This document shows positions 57,494-64,000 of a stretch of DNA of 64,000 nucleotides, in pieces (positions within the stretch are counted from its first letter, which is position 1; every line of letters starts with the position of its first letter). This DNA is from Proteiniclasticum sediminis (GTDB lineage: Bacteria; Bacillota; Clostridia; Clostridiales; Clostridiaceae). Location of the stretch: assembly GCF_018128025.1 (NCBI RefSeq), contig NZ_JAGSCS010000006.1:74501-138500 (forward strand). The letters run 5' to 3'. The notes beneath the pieces were generated by a model. It saw only the letters and a list, made by a program, of their open reading frames with translations, was not told the origin of the DNA and ran no database searches. The position numbers were made by a program, and so were the translations under genes.

Positions 57494-58330
57494 TCATCTC
57501 TCCTTTCTCGAGTTTAACGTCAGCAGGTGTTCCAGGAGATGGGCCACGCCCTCCTCCTCATTGGAGGCGGTGATCCCCCCTGCCACAGCCTTCAGGGCCT
57601 CCACGGCGTTGCCCATGGCAATGCCCAGGCCGGCGGCGCGGAAGAGGTCCAGATCATTTTCCCCGTCGCCCACGGCCAGGGTCTTTTCTCGGGGAATCCC
57701 CAGGCGATCTAACGCTTCCTTCAGGGCCACGCCCTTATTCCGGTCTCCCCGGACCAGCTCGAAGCCCTTGTTCTGATACTCCGTCCAGGTGAAGGTGCCT
57801 AAGGTGCGGAGCTGGGACTTCAGAATTTCCACCGCTAAGGGATCCTCGCTGAAGCAGAGGACCTTCAGGATGGGGTCCTCCCCCAGATCCGGCAGCTCCG
57901 CCAGGGACATCGCTTCCACCTTAGGCATGACATTTTCCGGATAGGTGAAGATGCCGGTTTTTTCCCGCAGGGCGTAGATCCGGCGAGCCGTTTTCAGAAA
58001 GAACTCCCCGGGAAAATCCTCCAGGAAAGGGGCCATGGCCTGAATCTGCCCCTGGGGAAAGGGGTGGTTTTGGTGGGGCTCCCCCGTCAAGGATAGGGCC
58101 GCCCCATTGAAGGTGAGAAGATCCAGACGGGGATCCAGCTCCCGCCGGATTTCTTCGGCAAAGGGTGTGGGTCTTCCCGTGGCGATGATCATGTGGTTTC
58201 CCGCATCAAGAAACCGCTTCACGGCCTCCTTGGTCCGGGGCCCCACCAGGGCCCCCGGCATCAGCAAAGTCCCGTCCAGGTCCGTCACCACCAGTGAAAT
58301 ATCGTGCTCTTTCAGTTGATCCAAATTCAT
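57494..58330 (-). CDS. Cof-type HAD family sugar phosphatase
   Basis: A 278-aa HAD hydrolase. The nucleophile motif is LVVTDLDGTLL, motif II ATGRP, motif III with Lys in GDRNKGVALKEAL, and motif IV AVGDGENDLDLFRAAG. The cap is the alpha/beta Cof type. Such enzymes remove phosphate from sugars or nucleotides. In a PTS operon it could deal with phosphorylated dead-end sugars. Start 58330 follows GGGAGGG by six bases. Confidence 0.93.
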   Translation of the reverse strand: MNLDQLKEHDISLVVTDLDGTLLMPGALVGPRTKEAVKRFLDAGNHMIIATGRPTPFAEEIRRELDPRLDLLTFNGAALSLTGEPHQNHPFPQGQIQAMAPFLEDFPGEFFLKTARRIYALREKTGIFTYPENVMPKVEAMSLAELPDLGEDPILKVLCFSEDPLAVEILKSQLRTLGTFTWTEYQNKGFELVRGDRNKGVALKEALDRLGIPREKTLAVGDGENDLDLFRAAGLGIAMGNAVEALKAVAGGITASNEEEGVAHLLEHLLTLNSRKER

Positions 58331-58381
58331 GAACATCCCTCCCGTGGAAAATGGGGCCTCCAAAAAGAGGCCCCATGTGTG

Positions 58382-59098
58382 TTATTCCAAGTTGTATTTT
58401 TTCGCCGATTCATCGATGGCGGCGCGGCAGCGCTTTACGCCTGCGCTGTAGCCTTCCGGATCCTTGAAGATGGCGGAGGACAGGACGATGACATCAGGGT
58501 TGCAGGCGATGAGGAGATCCATGTTGTCCGAACGAAGCCCGCCGTCTATGGCCAGCTCGCAGCGAGGATTCTTCTCGTCGATCATTTTTCGTGCCCGTTT
58601 CACCATGTCCAGCACGCTCTTGCGCCAGCCCCAGTTATCTTTGCCGTCGGTTTCGTCCACCCCGTGGGTGACGATGTGGAGCCGGTCAATGTCGTAGATG
58701 GACTCCTCCACAAAGCTTAAGGGGGTGTAGCAGCCCACGGTGAGCCCCACCTTGATCTTGCGTTCCCGACACCAGTTGATGATGTAGGCCAGCTGAGCTC
58801 CAAGAAAATGTTCTGCCGGGAGAATCAGCATGTTGGCCCCGGCTTCATGGATCTGTTCGATGTACATCCGGTCCATGGAGACGGTGTAGATGTGGTTCTC
58901 GATGGGCAGCGTCGTCTCGGGACGGATGGCGCTGATGATCTGGTGTCCCCCCATGAGCTTCATATTCTGCAGGTCATGCATATCGGCCGCATCGGAGTGA
59001 ATAATGTCCACGCCGGCTTCCGAGACTTCCCGCACCACATCGGCAATTCTTCCGTAATTGACATGGGCTAAGCCTGCGGCGATTTTAATATGTTTCAT
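58382..59098 (-). CDS. Ribulose-phosphate 3-epimerase family protein
   Basis: A 238-aa TIM-barrel epimerase. His and Asp ligands occur in VDIIHSDAADMHDLQN, another His in LPIENHIYTVSMD, and the second catalytic Asp in CELAIDGGLRSDN. It is divergent from housekeeping Rpe: the usual HxDxMDG is HSDAADM, and the HCEA segment is replaced by LPAEHFL. It may be a D-allulose-6-phosphate or other ketose epimerase. It heads the PTS operon. Confidence 0.85.
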   Translation of the reverse strand: MKHIKIAAGLAHVNYGRIADVVREVSEAGVDIIHSDAADMHDLQNMKLMGGHQIISAIRPETTLPIENHIYTVSMDRMYIEQIHEAGANMLILPAEHFLGAQLAYIINWCRERKIKVGLTVGCYTPLSFVEESIYDIDRLHIVTHGVDETDGKDNWGWRKSVLDMVKRARKMIDEKNPRCELAIDGGLRSDNMDLLIACNPDVIVLSSAIFKDPEGYSAGVKRCRAAIDESAKKYNLE

Positions 59099-59131
59099 TG
59101 TTTTCCTCCATACTTTTCATTTCTTACTCCC

Positions 59132-59160
59132 ATTGTAGAAGACATTCCGGGCAATAACAA
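59132..59160 (-). promoter_or_regulatory. SigA promoter of the epimerase-PTS operon
   Basis: On the minus strand TTGTTA (59155-59160), a 17-bp spacer and TACAAT (59132-59137). The epimerase start is about 33 nt downstream. No RAT-type antiterminator hairpin was seen, so the PRD regulator probably acts as a DNA-binding activator. Confidence 0.75.
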
Positions 59161-59203
59161 TGGAGGGATCGTGAGGTTTAAGGGGATATCGATGTGGTAA
59201 AAT

Positions 59204-60745
59204 TTATGATTTTGCACTCCGCTTCTTTCCCCGAGGATCGTTCTTTGCGTCAAAGAGAGGCTTCAAGAGGTTTCGGATGGCGGGGATATCCGTATTGTGG
59301 AGGAGGGGGCTGATCTGAATCACCGGAGGATTTCCGCTGAGCTTCAGCGCCATGGTGGAGAGGATCACCTCATAGTCAGACAGGGTCCGGTCATGGACGG
59401 TAAAGGCATTGGCCCGGTCCGTCACCGCTATCTCCGGGATCTCCCGGGTGAGACGCTCCTCCAGAAGATTTTGGGCTCCCAGCCCCACATGGCTCACCAG
59501 AAGGGTTTTCAGGGGTTCCTTCATCCGGTCCAGGGCCGCCGCCAGATGGAGGGTGAGAAAGCCCAGCTCATCTTCAGACACCGCCGTTCCGTATCGCTCC
59601 TCCAGGAGGCTTCGGCTTTCTTCCACAATGCGGTAGGTCTGCCGATGGAGCTTTTTGATCTCCCCCAGAATGGGATTCTCCACATAGATACCGTGGCGAA
59701 AACGGGTGATGCAGGGGATGAGGTGGATGGTGAGGGAACGAAGGAGCAATGGCTTGTCTTTGAGCTCCAGGTGCAAGGCTTTTTCCCACTGGTCCGCCAG
59801 ATTTTGGGCCAGCCATCGGGCCTCTTCCTCATCCCGGCGCACATGGAAGCCGCTGCTGGTCTGACTGACGAAGTAGACCTGGAGAAAACGCTTCTCCACT
59901 TCCGGGAGGGTGACGCCATAACCTTCCTTTATTTTCTCCGCCATCTTTTCCACTTCCTCGTAGAAGGGCTCTTCCGCGAGGCTCGCCATGAACTCGGGGG
60001 AAAGCTCCACCCCATGTCCCTGGGTATAGCGCAGATAGCTGATGGCGGTCATGAGAAATACTGTGATAAAGGCCTGGAGGGGAAGCCCGGAAAGAAAGGG
60101 ATGCTCTGCACTCTGAAGGGTGCTCAAAAACTTCCGGGCATCCGCCGCCGTGAGGGAAAGGCTGGAAAAGGGCCGATCCTCATCCTTCAGGTCATCCACC
60201 CCCACCACCAGATCCCGGAGGTTCTTCACCTCGGGGCTGTTAAGAAGAAGGTCCGCCAGGCATGTGCGGATCCTTCGCTCCTTCCCTTCCACGGTGAGTC
60301 CCCGGTTTTTTTTTCGCAGGAGCTCGATCTTGTACTTGCTTAAAAGTTCCGTGACCCATTTCAGGTCATGCTGGATCGTGGCCCGGCTGGCATAGAGGTT
60401 CTCGGCCAGCTCATGGACCCAGACCTCCTCGCCCCGGGCCAGGAGCATCATAGCAATGGCATGGACTCGGCTCTGGGGGGAAAAGTCCTCTTCCCCTTTC
60501 CCTTCTTGCCGGATTTCCTGCCGAATTTCCAGCTTCTTCTGGATAGACCCTTCCAGAAGAACTCCCTGCCCAGTCTTTTTCACCAGGGTCAGTTTTCTTC
60601 CGGCGAGCCACTCCTCCAGACGCAATAGATCCAGCCGGATGGTTTTGGGCGAAACACCCACATCCAAGGCCAGCCGGTCCACGGTGACAAAGCCTTCCTG
60701 TTCCAGAAGGATCTTCAGCACTGTAAAAAAGCGCTCTTCCCGCAT
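59204..60745 (-). CDS. PRD-containing transcriptional regulator (LicR/MtlR type)
   Basis: A 513-aa regulator. Two N-terminal winged-helix domains (VTVDRLALDVGVSPKTIRLDL and ELAENLYASRATIQHDLKW) precede two PRD domains with regulatory His residues (LTIHLIPCITRF, FLTLHLAAALDRM). A C-terminal EIIB-like domain has no Cys at the phosphorylation position (LLVSHVGLGAQ in place of V-C-x2-G-x-G). No EIIA domain follows. It lies upstream of the epimerase-PTS operon and should control it. Start at 60745 follows GGAGGAGGGG. Confidence 0.9.
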   Translation of the reverse strand: MREERFFTVLKILLEQEGFVTVDRLALDVGVSPKTIRLDLLRLEEWLAGRKLTLVKKTGQGVLLEGSIQKKLEIRQEIRQEGKGEEDFSPQSRVHAIAMMLLARGEEVWVHELAENLYASRATIQHDLKWVTELLSKYKIELLRKKNRGLTVEGKERRIRTCLADLLLNSPEVKNLRDLVVGVDDLKDEDRPFSSLSLTAADARKFLSTLQSAEHPFLSGLPLQAFITVFLMTAISYLRYTQGHGVELSPEFMASLAEEPFYEEVEKMAEKIKEGYGVTLPEVEKRFLQVYFVSQTSSGFHVRRDEEEARWLAQNLADQWEKALHLELKDKPLLLRSLTIHLIPCITRFRHGIYVENPILGEIKKLHRQTYRIVEESRSLLEERYGTAVSEDELGFLTLHLAAALDRMKEPLKTLLVSHVGLGAQNLLEERLTREIPEIAVTDRANAFTVHDRTLSDYEVILSTMALKLSGNPPVIQISPLLHNTDIPAIRNLLKPLFDAKNDPRGKKRSAKS

Positions 60746-60825
60746 GGTCACCCCTCCTCCAATCATTTCTTCAAATATACCCCATTTTCTCCGGGGAAGG
60801 TAGCCAAAATCCTGGGGATTTCTCC

Positions 60826-60862
60826 AAAAAGATCCCCGGCGCTGAATTCACGCCGGGGATCT
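60826..60862 (-). terminator. Terminator after the lipoprotein gene
   Basis: AGATCCCCGGCG (60830-60841) pairs with CGCCGGGGATCT (60851-60862). On the minus strand TTTTTGG follows. Confidence 0.88.
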
Positions 60863-60899
60863 CTCGTTCAGGTTCACGTTTTTTAGGGATGAATTTTCT

Positions 60900-61520
60900 T
60901 TACTGGAAGGATTCCGAAAAGGCCTCCGTGGCCGATAGGAAGCCGGAAACCGCCACATCCACCAGATCCGGGGTCATTTCCTCCAAATACCAGACCCCAT
61001 CCACCCGGACACAGGGAATCTCCATGACCACTTCTTTGTAGGTGTCCTTCACGGTCTTCGTCTTCTCCGTGAGGATCTCTCCAAAGATCCCCTGGATTTC
61101 TTCCTCCGAGGGTTCGGAGCCCGAGAAGGCGAAACCGAGAAGCTTGATGAAGGCTTCGGCAAAAATTTCGCCAAAGAGCGGTCCCCCGTCAATGTATTTG
61201 GCTTTCACCGTCACCACGGCCCGATCGCCCTCCCCTTGGCTTTTCTGGATGACATAGGTAATTTTCTTGGCGTTGGCCTTGAGATAATCCTCAAAATACC
61301 GGGAAAAATCATCGGTTTCCTCGCTAAACAGGTCCGTGGGCAGTTCCCCCTCACCCCGATTTGCGGGAGCCACCGTTTTCCCCATGGCTTCCACATTGAG
61401 GGTTTTCACCGCGGCAAAGTAGTCTTTCACGGGCTTCTCCGGACTGTCCTTGGCCCCGCAGCCGGCCAAGGTTCCCCAAAGCAAAAGCCCCATGAGCAGC
61501 ATGGCAATCTTCTTCATCAT
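60900..61520 (-). CDS. Unrecognised lipoprotein
   Basis: A 206-aa exported lipoprotein. The signal peptide ends in lipobox GTLAGC. The mature part begins AKDSPEKPVKDYFAAVKTLN, resembling the DUF5105/NTF2-like lipoproteins that start with a short helix and a conserved VWYLEE near the C-terminus. Role is unknown. It has its own promoter (61554-61581) and terminator. Confidence 0.82.
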   Translation of the reverse strand: MMKKIAMLLMGLLLWGTLAGCGAKDSPEKPVKDYFAAVKTLNVEAMGKTVAPANRGEGELPTDLFSEETDDFSRYFEDYLKANAKKITYVIQKSQGEGDRAVVTVKAKYIDGGPLFGEIFAEAFIKLLGFAFSGSEPSEEEIQGIFGEILTEKTKTVKDTYKEVVMEIPCVRVDGVWYLEEMTPDLVDVAVSGFLSATEAFSESFQ

Positions 61521-61553
61521 TCCTCCTAAAACCGTAGTTTTTTGTATAGTCTG

Positions 61554-61581
61554 ATCATAGCATATTTCCTGAATTTTCCAA
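61554..61581 (-). promoter_or_regulatory. SigA promoter of the lipoprotein gene
   Basis: On the minus strand TTGGAA (61576-61581), a 16-bp spacer and TATGAT (61554-61559) preceded by TGC as an extended -10. Confidence 0.72.
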
Positions 61582-61602
61582 ACAATTTAAGGAGAAAAAG
61601 AA

Positions 61603-61655
61603 CAAAATGTCCCGGAATCAGGCCCATGAGCCAAATCCCGGGACTACATTTTCAT
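61603..61655 (-). terminator. Terminator after the KduD-like gene
   Basis: On the minus strand AAAATGTAGTCCCGG pairs with CCGGGACATTTT, with an inner GGC/GCC stem. TTGTTCTTTTTC follows. Confidence 0.75.
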
Positions 61656-61677
61656 CAAGATATTAATGAGCGTAATG

Positions 61678-62454
61678 TTATCGAACCAGCCAGCCGCCGT
61701 CCACGGCCAGCACATGACCGTTCATGTAGCTGGAGGCCTCACTGGCCAGAAAAACCACGGCGCCCATGAGATCATAGGGGGTTCCCCAGCGCTGGGCGGG
61801 AATGCGGCCCAGAATCTCGCGGCTTCGCTCCTCATCGGCGCGAATGGCCTGGGTGTTGTTGGTTTCGAAGTACCCCGGGGCGATGGCGTTGATCTGGATA
61901 TTGAAAGGGGCCAGCTCGTTGGCAAAGGACTTGGTGAGCCCTGCCAGGGCATGCTTGCTGGCGGTGTATCCGGGGACAAACTTTCCGCCCTGGAAGCTCA
62001 GCATGGAAGCCACATTGATGATCTTTCCGCCGCCCTGCTCCTTCATGATGCGGGCCGCTTTCTGACTGAGGAGGAAGGGAATCTTCGTGTTCACTTCCAG
62101 CACCAGGTCAAAGTCCGCTTCCGGGTGATCCAATAAAGGAGCTCGCTTGATGGTTCCAGCGTTATTTACCAGGATGTCCAGCCGGCCATAGGTCTTCAGG
62201 CACCCTTCAATAACCTGGTCCACAGCGCCGTCCTCCGACAGGTCCCCCACATGGTGGGCATAGCGACGGCCTTCGGCCTCTACCAGTCGTCGGGTTTCCC
62301 CATCGCTGTCTTTGCGGGTGGTGACATAGAGATCGGCGCCAGCCTTGGCCAAGGCCAGGGCAAAGGCCTGACCCAGCCCCGTATTGCCTCCGGTGACCAG
62401 AGCCACCTTTCCCGCCAGGGAAAACAGATTCATCTGGAAATCTTCAATCTTCAT
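61678..62454 (-). CDS. kduD: SDR family dehydrogenase, KduD/DhuD-like
   Basis: A 258-aa short-chain dehydrogenase. NAD-binding TGGNTGLGQAFALAL, catalytic Ser in NVASMLSFQGG and Tyr/Lys in PGYTASKHALAG. The C-terminus ends MNGHVLAVDGGWLVR. This form is 2-dehydro-3-deoxy-D-gluconate 5-dehydrogenase, which acts in pectin, alginate or hyaluronan breakdown. The RpiB-like isomerase across the GntR gene fits the DhuI-DhuD pathway. Start 62454 follows AAAGGAG. Confidence 0.88.
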   Translation of the reverse strand: MKIEDFQMNLFSLAGKVALVTGGNTGLGQAFALALAKAGADLYVTTRKDSDGETRRLVEAEGRRYAHHVGDLSEDGAVDQVIEGCLKTYGRLDILVNNAGTIKRAPLLDHPEADFDLVLEVNTKIPFLLSQKAARIMKEQGGGKIINVASMLSFQGGKFVPGYTASKHALAGLTKSFANELAPFNIQINAIAPGYFETNNTQAIRADEERSREILGRIPAQRWGTPYDLMGAVVFLASEASSYMNGHVLAVDGGWLVR

Positions 62455-62517
62455 CCTTAACTCCTTTGGTCTTGCCCTTAACGCAAGCACTTCTTCACTG
62501 GGATTATACTGATCCTC

Positions 62518-63216
62518 TTAATTATCCGGGGTCTGGCCATCCAGATCCTCCTGAATCCTTTGGATATGGCGTTTCATATACATCTCTCCCGCTTCTTCAT
62601 CCCGTTCCCGAATGGCCATGAGGACCCGTTCATGGGGATCGATGGCATTGCGGGCATTTTGCGGGAACACGAAGGTCTTGCTTCGGAAGGTTCGGACGGT
62701 CTCGCAGATCACCCGGTGAATATCCACCAGAAGGGGATTATGGGACATATCCACAATCTTGGCGTGGAAGACTTCATCCAGACGGGCAATCTCTTGGGCA
62801 TCCATCACCCGGACCGCTTCGATGAACTCCCGATGAATCGCCTCCAGTTCCTCCCGCTCCTCCTCGGTGCCGTGGGCGATGGCCAGTTTCACGGCCATGG
62901 GTTCAATGGCGGAACGCACCTCAATGCAGTCCACTAGAGCGGGCTTATTCTTGGACAGCCAGGCCAGCTCCTCCGCCTGGGCTGGCTTCTCCGTACGGGC
63001 GGCAAAAGCTCCCCGTCCCGGTTTAATCTCCACATAGCCTTTGGCTTGAAGAATGCGAAAGGCTTCCCGCACGGTGCTTCGGCCCACGGAGAGCTTTTGA
63101 CAGAGTTCATTCTCGGTGGGTAGCTTCTCCCCCACCGAAACTTCACCGGAAAGGATGAGTTCCTCCAGCCGGCTCACGACTTGCTCCACCACGGAGATTT
63201 TTTGTATTTCCTGCAT
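62518..63216 (-). CDS. GntR/FadR family transcriptional regulator
   Basis: A 232-aa repressor. The winged helix contains LPTENELCQKLSVGRSTVREAFRILQAKG, read across residues 31-60, and the FCD ligand domain has RSAIEPMAVKLAIAHG and the metal ligands in RLDEVFHAKIVDMSHNPLL and HERVLMAIRE. It faces the isomerase gene and precedes KduD, so uronate-derived ligands are expected. Start at 63216 follows GAAAGGAAG. Confidence 0.92.
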   Translation of the reverse strand: MQEIQKISVVEQVVSRLEELILSGEVSVGEKLPTENELCQKLSVGRSTVREAFRILQAKGYVEIKPGRGAFAARTEKPAQAEELAWLSKNKPALVDCIEVRSAIEPMAVKLAIAHGTEEEREELEAIHREFIEAVRVMDAQEIARLDEVFHAKIVDMSHNPLLVDIHRVICETVRTFRSKTFVFPQNARNAIDPHERVLMAIRERDEEAGEMYMKRHIQRIQEDLDGQTPDN

Positions 63217-63235
63217 CGCCTGATTCTTCCTTTCG

Positions 63236-63351
63236 ATTGTCTGATGTCTTATATTATAGCATCTTTTCTTTTGAAATTTAACCGCTGAAATCCTTGTTTT
63301 AAGGTTTATTTTCCCGTATGATGAACTTATCATTGTATGACATAAGACAAT
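63236..63351. promoter_or_regulatory. Divergent promoters and twin GntR operators
   Basis: Site A (63236-63254, ATTGTCTGATGTCTTATAT) and the complement of site B (63332-63351, ATTGTATGACATAAGACAAT) match closely. Site B lies just beyond the start of a plus-strand promoter TTGTTT-N17-TATGAT (63294-63322). Site A overlaps a minus-strand TATAAT (63253-63258). Each therefore sits on one divergent promoter, as expected for repression by the adjacent FadR-type regulator. Confidence 0.7.
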
Positions 63352-63376
63352 TTACGCTGAAATCAAGGAGGATACC

Positions 63377-64000
63377 ATGAAAATTGCATTGATCAACGAG
63401 AACAGCCAGGCTGCCAAGAACGAGCTTATTGAAACCACCCTTCGAAAAGTCGTGGAACCCCAGGGCCATGAGGTCTTCAACTATGGCATGTATGGTGCCG
63501 AAGATCCCGTTTCCCTCACCTATATCCAAAACGGGATTTTAGCCGCCATTCTCCTGAACTCCGGAGCGGCCGACTACATCATCACCGGATGTGGCACTGG
63601 CGAAGGCGCCATGCTCGCCTGCAACAGTTTCCCCGGAGTCCTTTGCGGTCTTGTGGTGGATCCCGCCGATGCCTACCTCTTTGCCCAGATCAATGACGGC
63701 AATGCCATTTCTCTGCCCTTTGCCAAGGGCTTTGGCTGGGGTGCCGATCTAAATCTTGCCTATATTTTCGAGAAACTCTTTGACGGCGAAAGCGGACAGG
63801 GCTATCCCCAGGATCGAGTCGTTCCCCAGCAGCGCAACAAGAAGATCTTGGATGAAGTCCGCCAGGTGGCCTTCCATGATCTCCTCACCATTTTGAAGAA
63901 CCTGGATCAGGATCTCCTCAAGGGTGCCATCGCCGGACAGAACTTTAGGACTCTCTTCCTGGCCCATGCTAAAGAAGGGCAGCTTAAGGACTACATCGTC
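63377..64000 (+). CDS. RpiB/LacAB-family isomerase, DhuI-like (cut by window edge)
   Basis: A reading frame of at least 208 codons from ATG 63377 with AAGGAGG upstream; it runs off the window. It has RpiB-family features: KIALINENSQAAKN at the N-terminus, YIITGCGTGEGAMLACN for the catalytic Cys loop, and CGLVVDPADAYLFAQINDGNAISLP. It is longer than standard RpiB, with a helical C-terminal extension. With KduD and FadR it fits 4-deoxy-L-threo-5-hexosulose-uronate ketol-isomerase (DhuI). Confidence 0.82.
   Translation, partial: MKIALINENSQAAKNELIETTLRKVVEPQGHEVFNYGMYGAEDPVSLTYIQNGILAAILLNSGAADYIITGCGTGEGAMLACNSFPGVLCGLVVDPADAYLFAQINDGNAISLPFAKGFGWGADLNLAYIFEKLFDGESGQGYPQDRVVPQQRNKKILDEVRQVAFHDLLTILKNLDQDLLKGAIAGQNFRTLFLAHAKEGQLKDYIV

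Overview
The window reads as chromosome of an anaerobic, motile member of the Bacillota, most likely a clostridial lineage. The evidence is strong Shine-Dalgarno sites, a T-box leader, SigD-type flagellar promoters, Firmicutes-style chemotaxis (CheC, CheD and FliY instead of CheZ), a class III fructose-1,6-bisphosphatase, a LexA/DinR-type SOS box and a Rnf complex. No rRNA, tRNA, insertion sequence or CRISPR array was seen. Most genes are on the minus strand. The genus cannot be fixed from the sequence alone.

Positions 1-28,900 are almost one continuous motility block. A SigA-type promoter at 6808-6836 drives flgB-flgC-fliE-F-G-H-I-J-K; fliK runs off the left edge. Next come flaG-fliD-fliS and a FliT-like chaperone, an unrecognised tail-anchored protein, flagellin with a CsrA-type leader, and flgM-flgN-flgK-flgL-fliW-csrA. 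The chemotaxis operon follows: cheW-cheD-cheB-cheR-cheA-cheC-cheY-cheW-fliM-fliY. A DUF342/FapA protein, a bacteriohemerythrin and a methyl-accepting chemotaxis protein close the block. Six promoters match TAAN-N15-NCGATAN, the SigD/sigma-28 form, all with a 15-bp spacer. Late flagellar genes, chemotaxis and sensory genes therefore look like one SigD regulon, with FlgM, CsrA and FliW providing feedback.

Positions 28,900-34,300 hold a cluster of DnaA-box-like sites and an rnfC-D-G-E-A operon. RnfD carries an extra C-terminal FMN-binding domain, RnfG has two FMN-binding domains, and rnfB is missing. Positions 34,600-46,300 are housekeeping genes: ispF, a TM1586-type nitroreductase with a 38-aa membrane peptide, proS behind a T-box, a small SOS-controlled gene, an M23 peptidase, a hemolysin III/DUF1836 pair with matching operators, a VOC dioxygenase-like protein, fbp, a GNAT acetyltransferase and a YbaK editing protein. 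Two unusual repeat arrays lie between proS and the SOS gene.

Positions 46,300-48,700 look like an AT-richer acquired segment with a type IV AbiE toxin-antitoxin pair and its inverted-repeat operator. Positions 48,700-53,900 carry a CPBP membrane protease and an ECF sigma/anti-sigma/DUF4358/MBOAT/DHHW operon, probably a stress-induced polysaccharide O-acetylation system. Positions 54,000-60,750 are a PTS sugar operon (epimerase, HAD phosphatase, UPF0303, PepV-like dipeptidase, EIICB) beside a PRD-type regulator. The right end carries a lipoprotein, then a divergent GntR/KduD and RpiB-like isomerase locus that resembles unsaturated-uronate catabolism and runs off the right edge.
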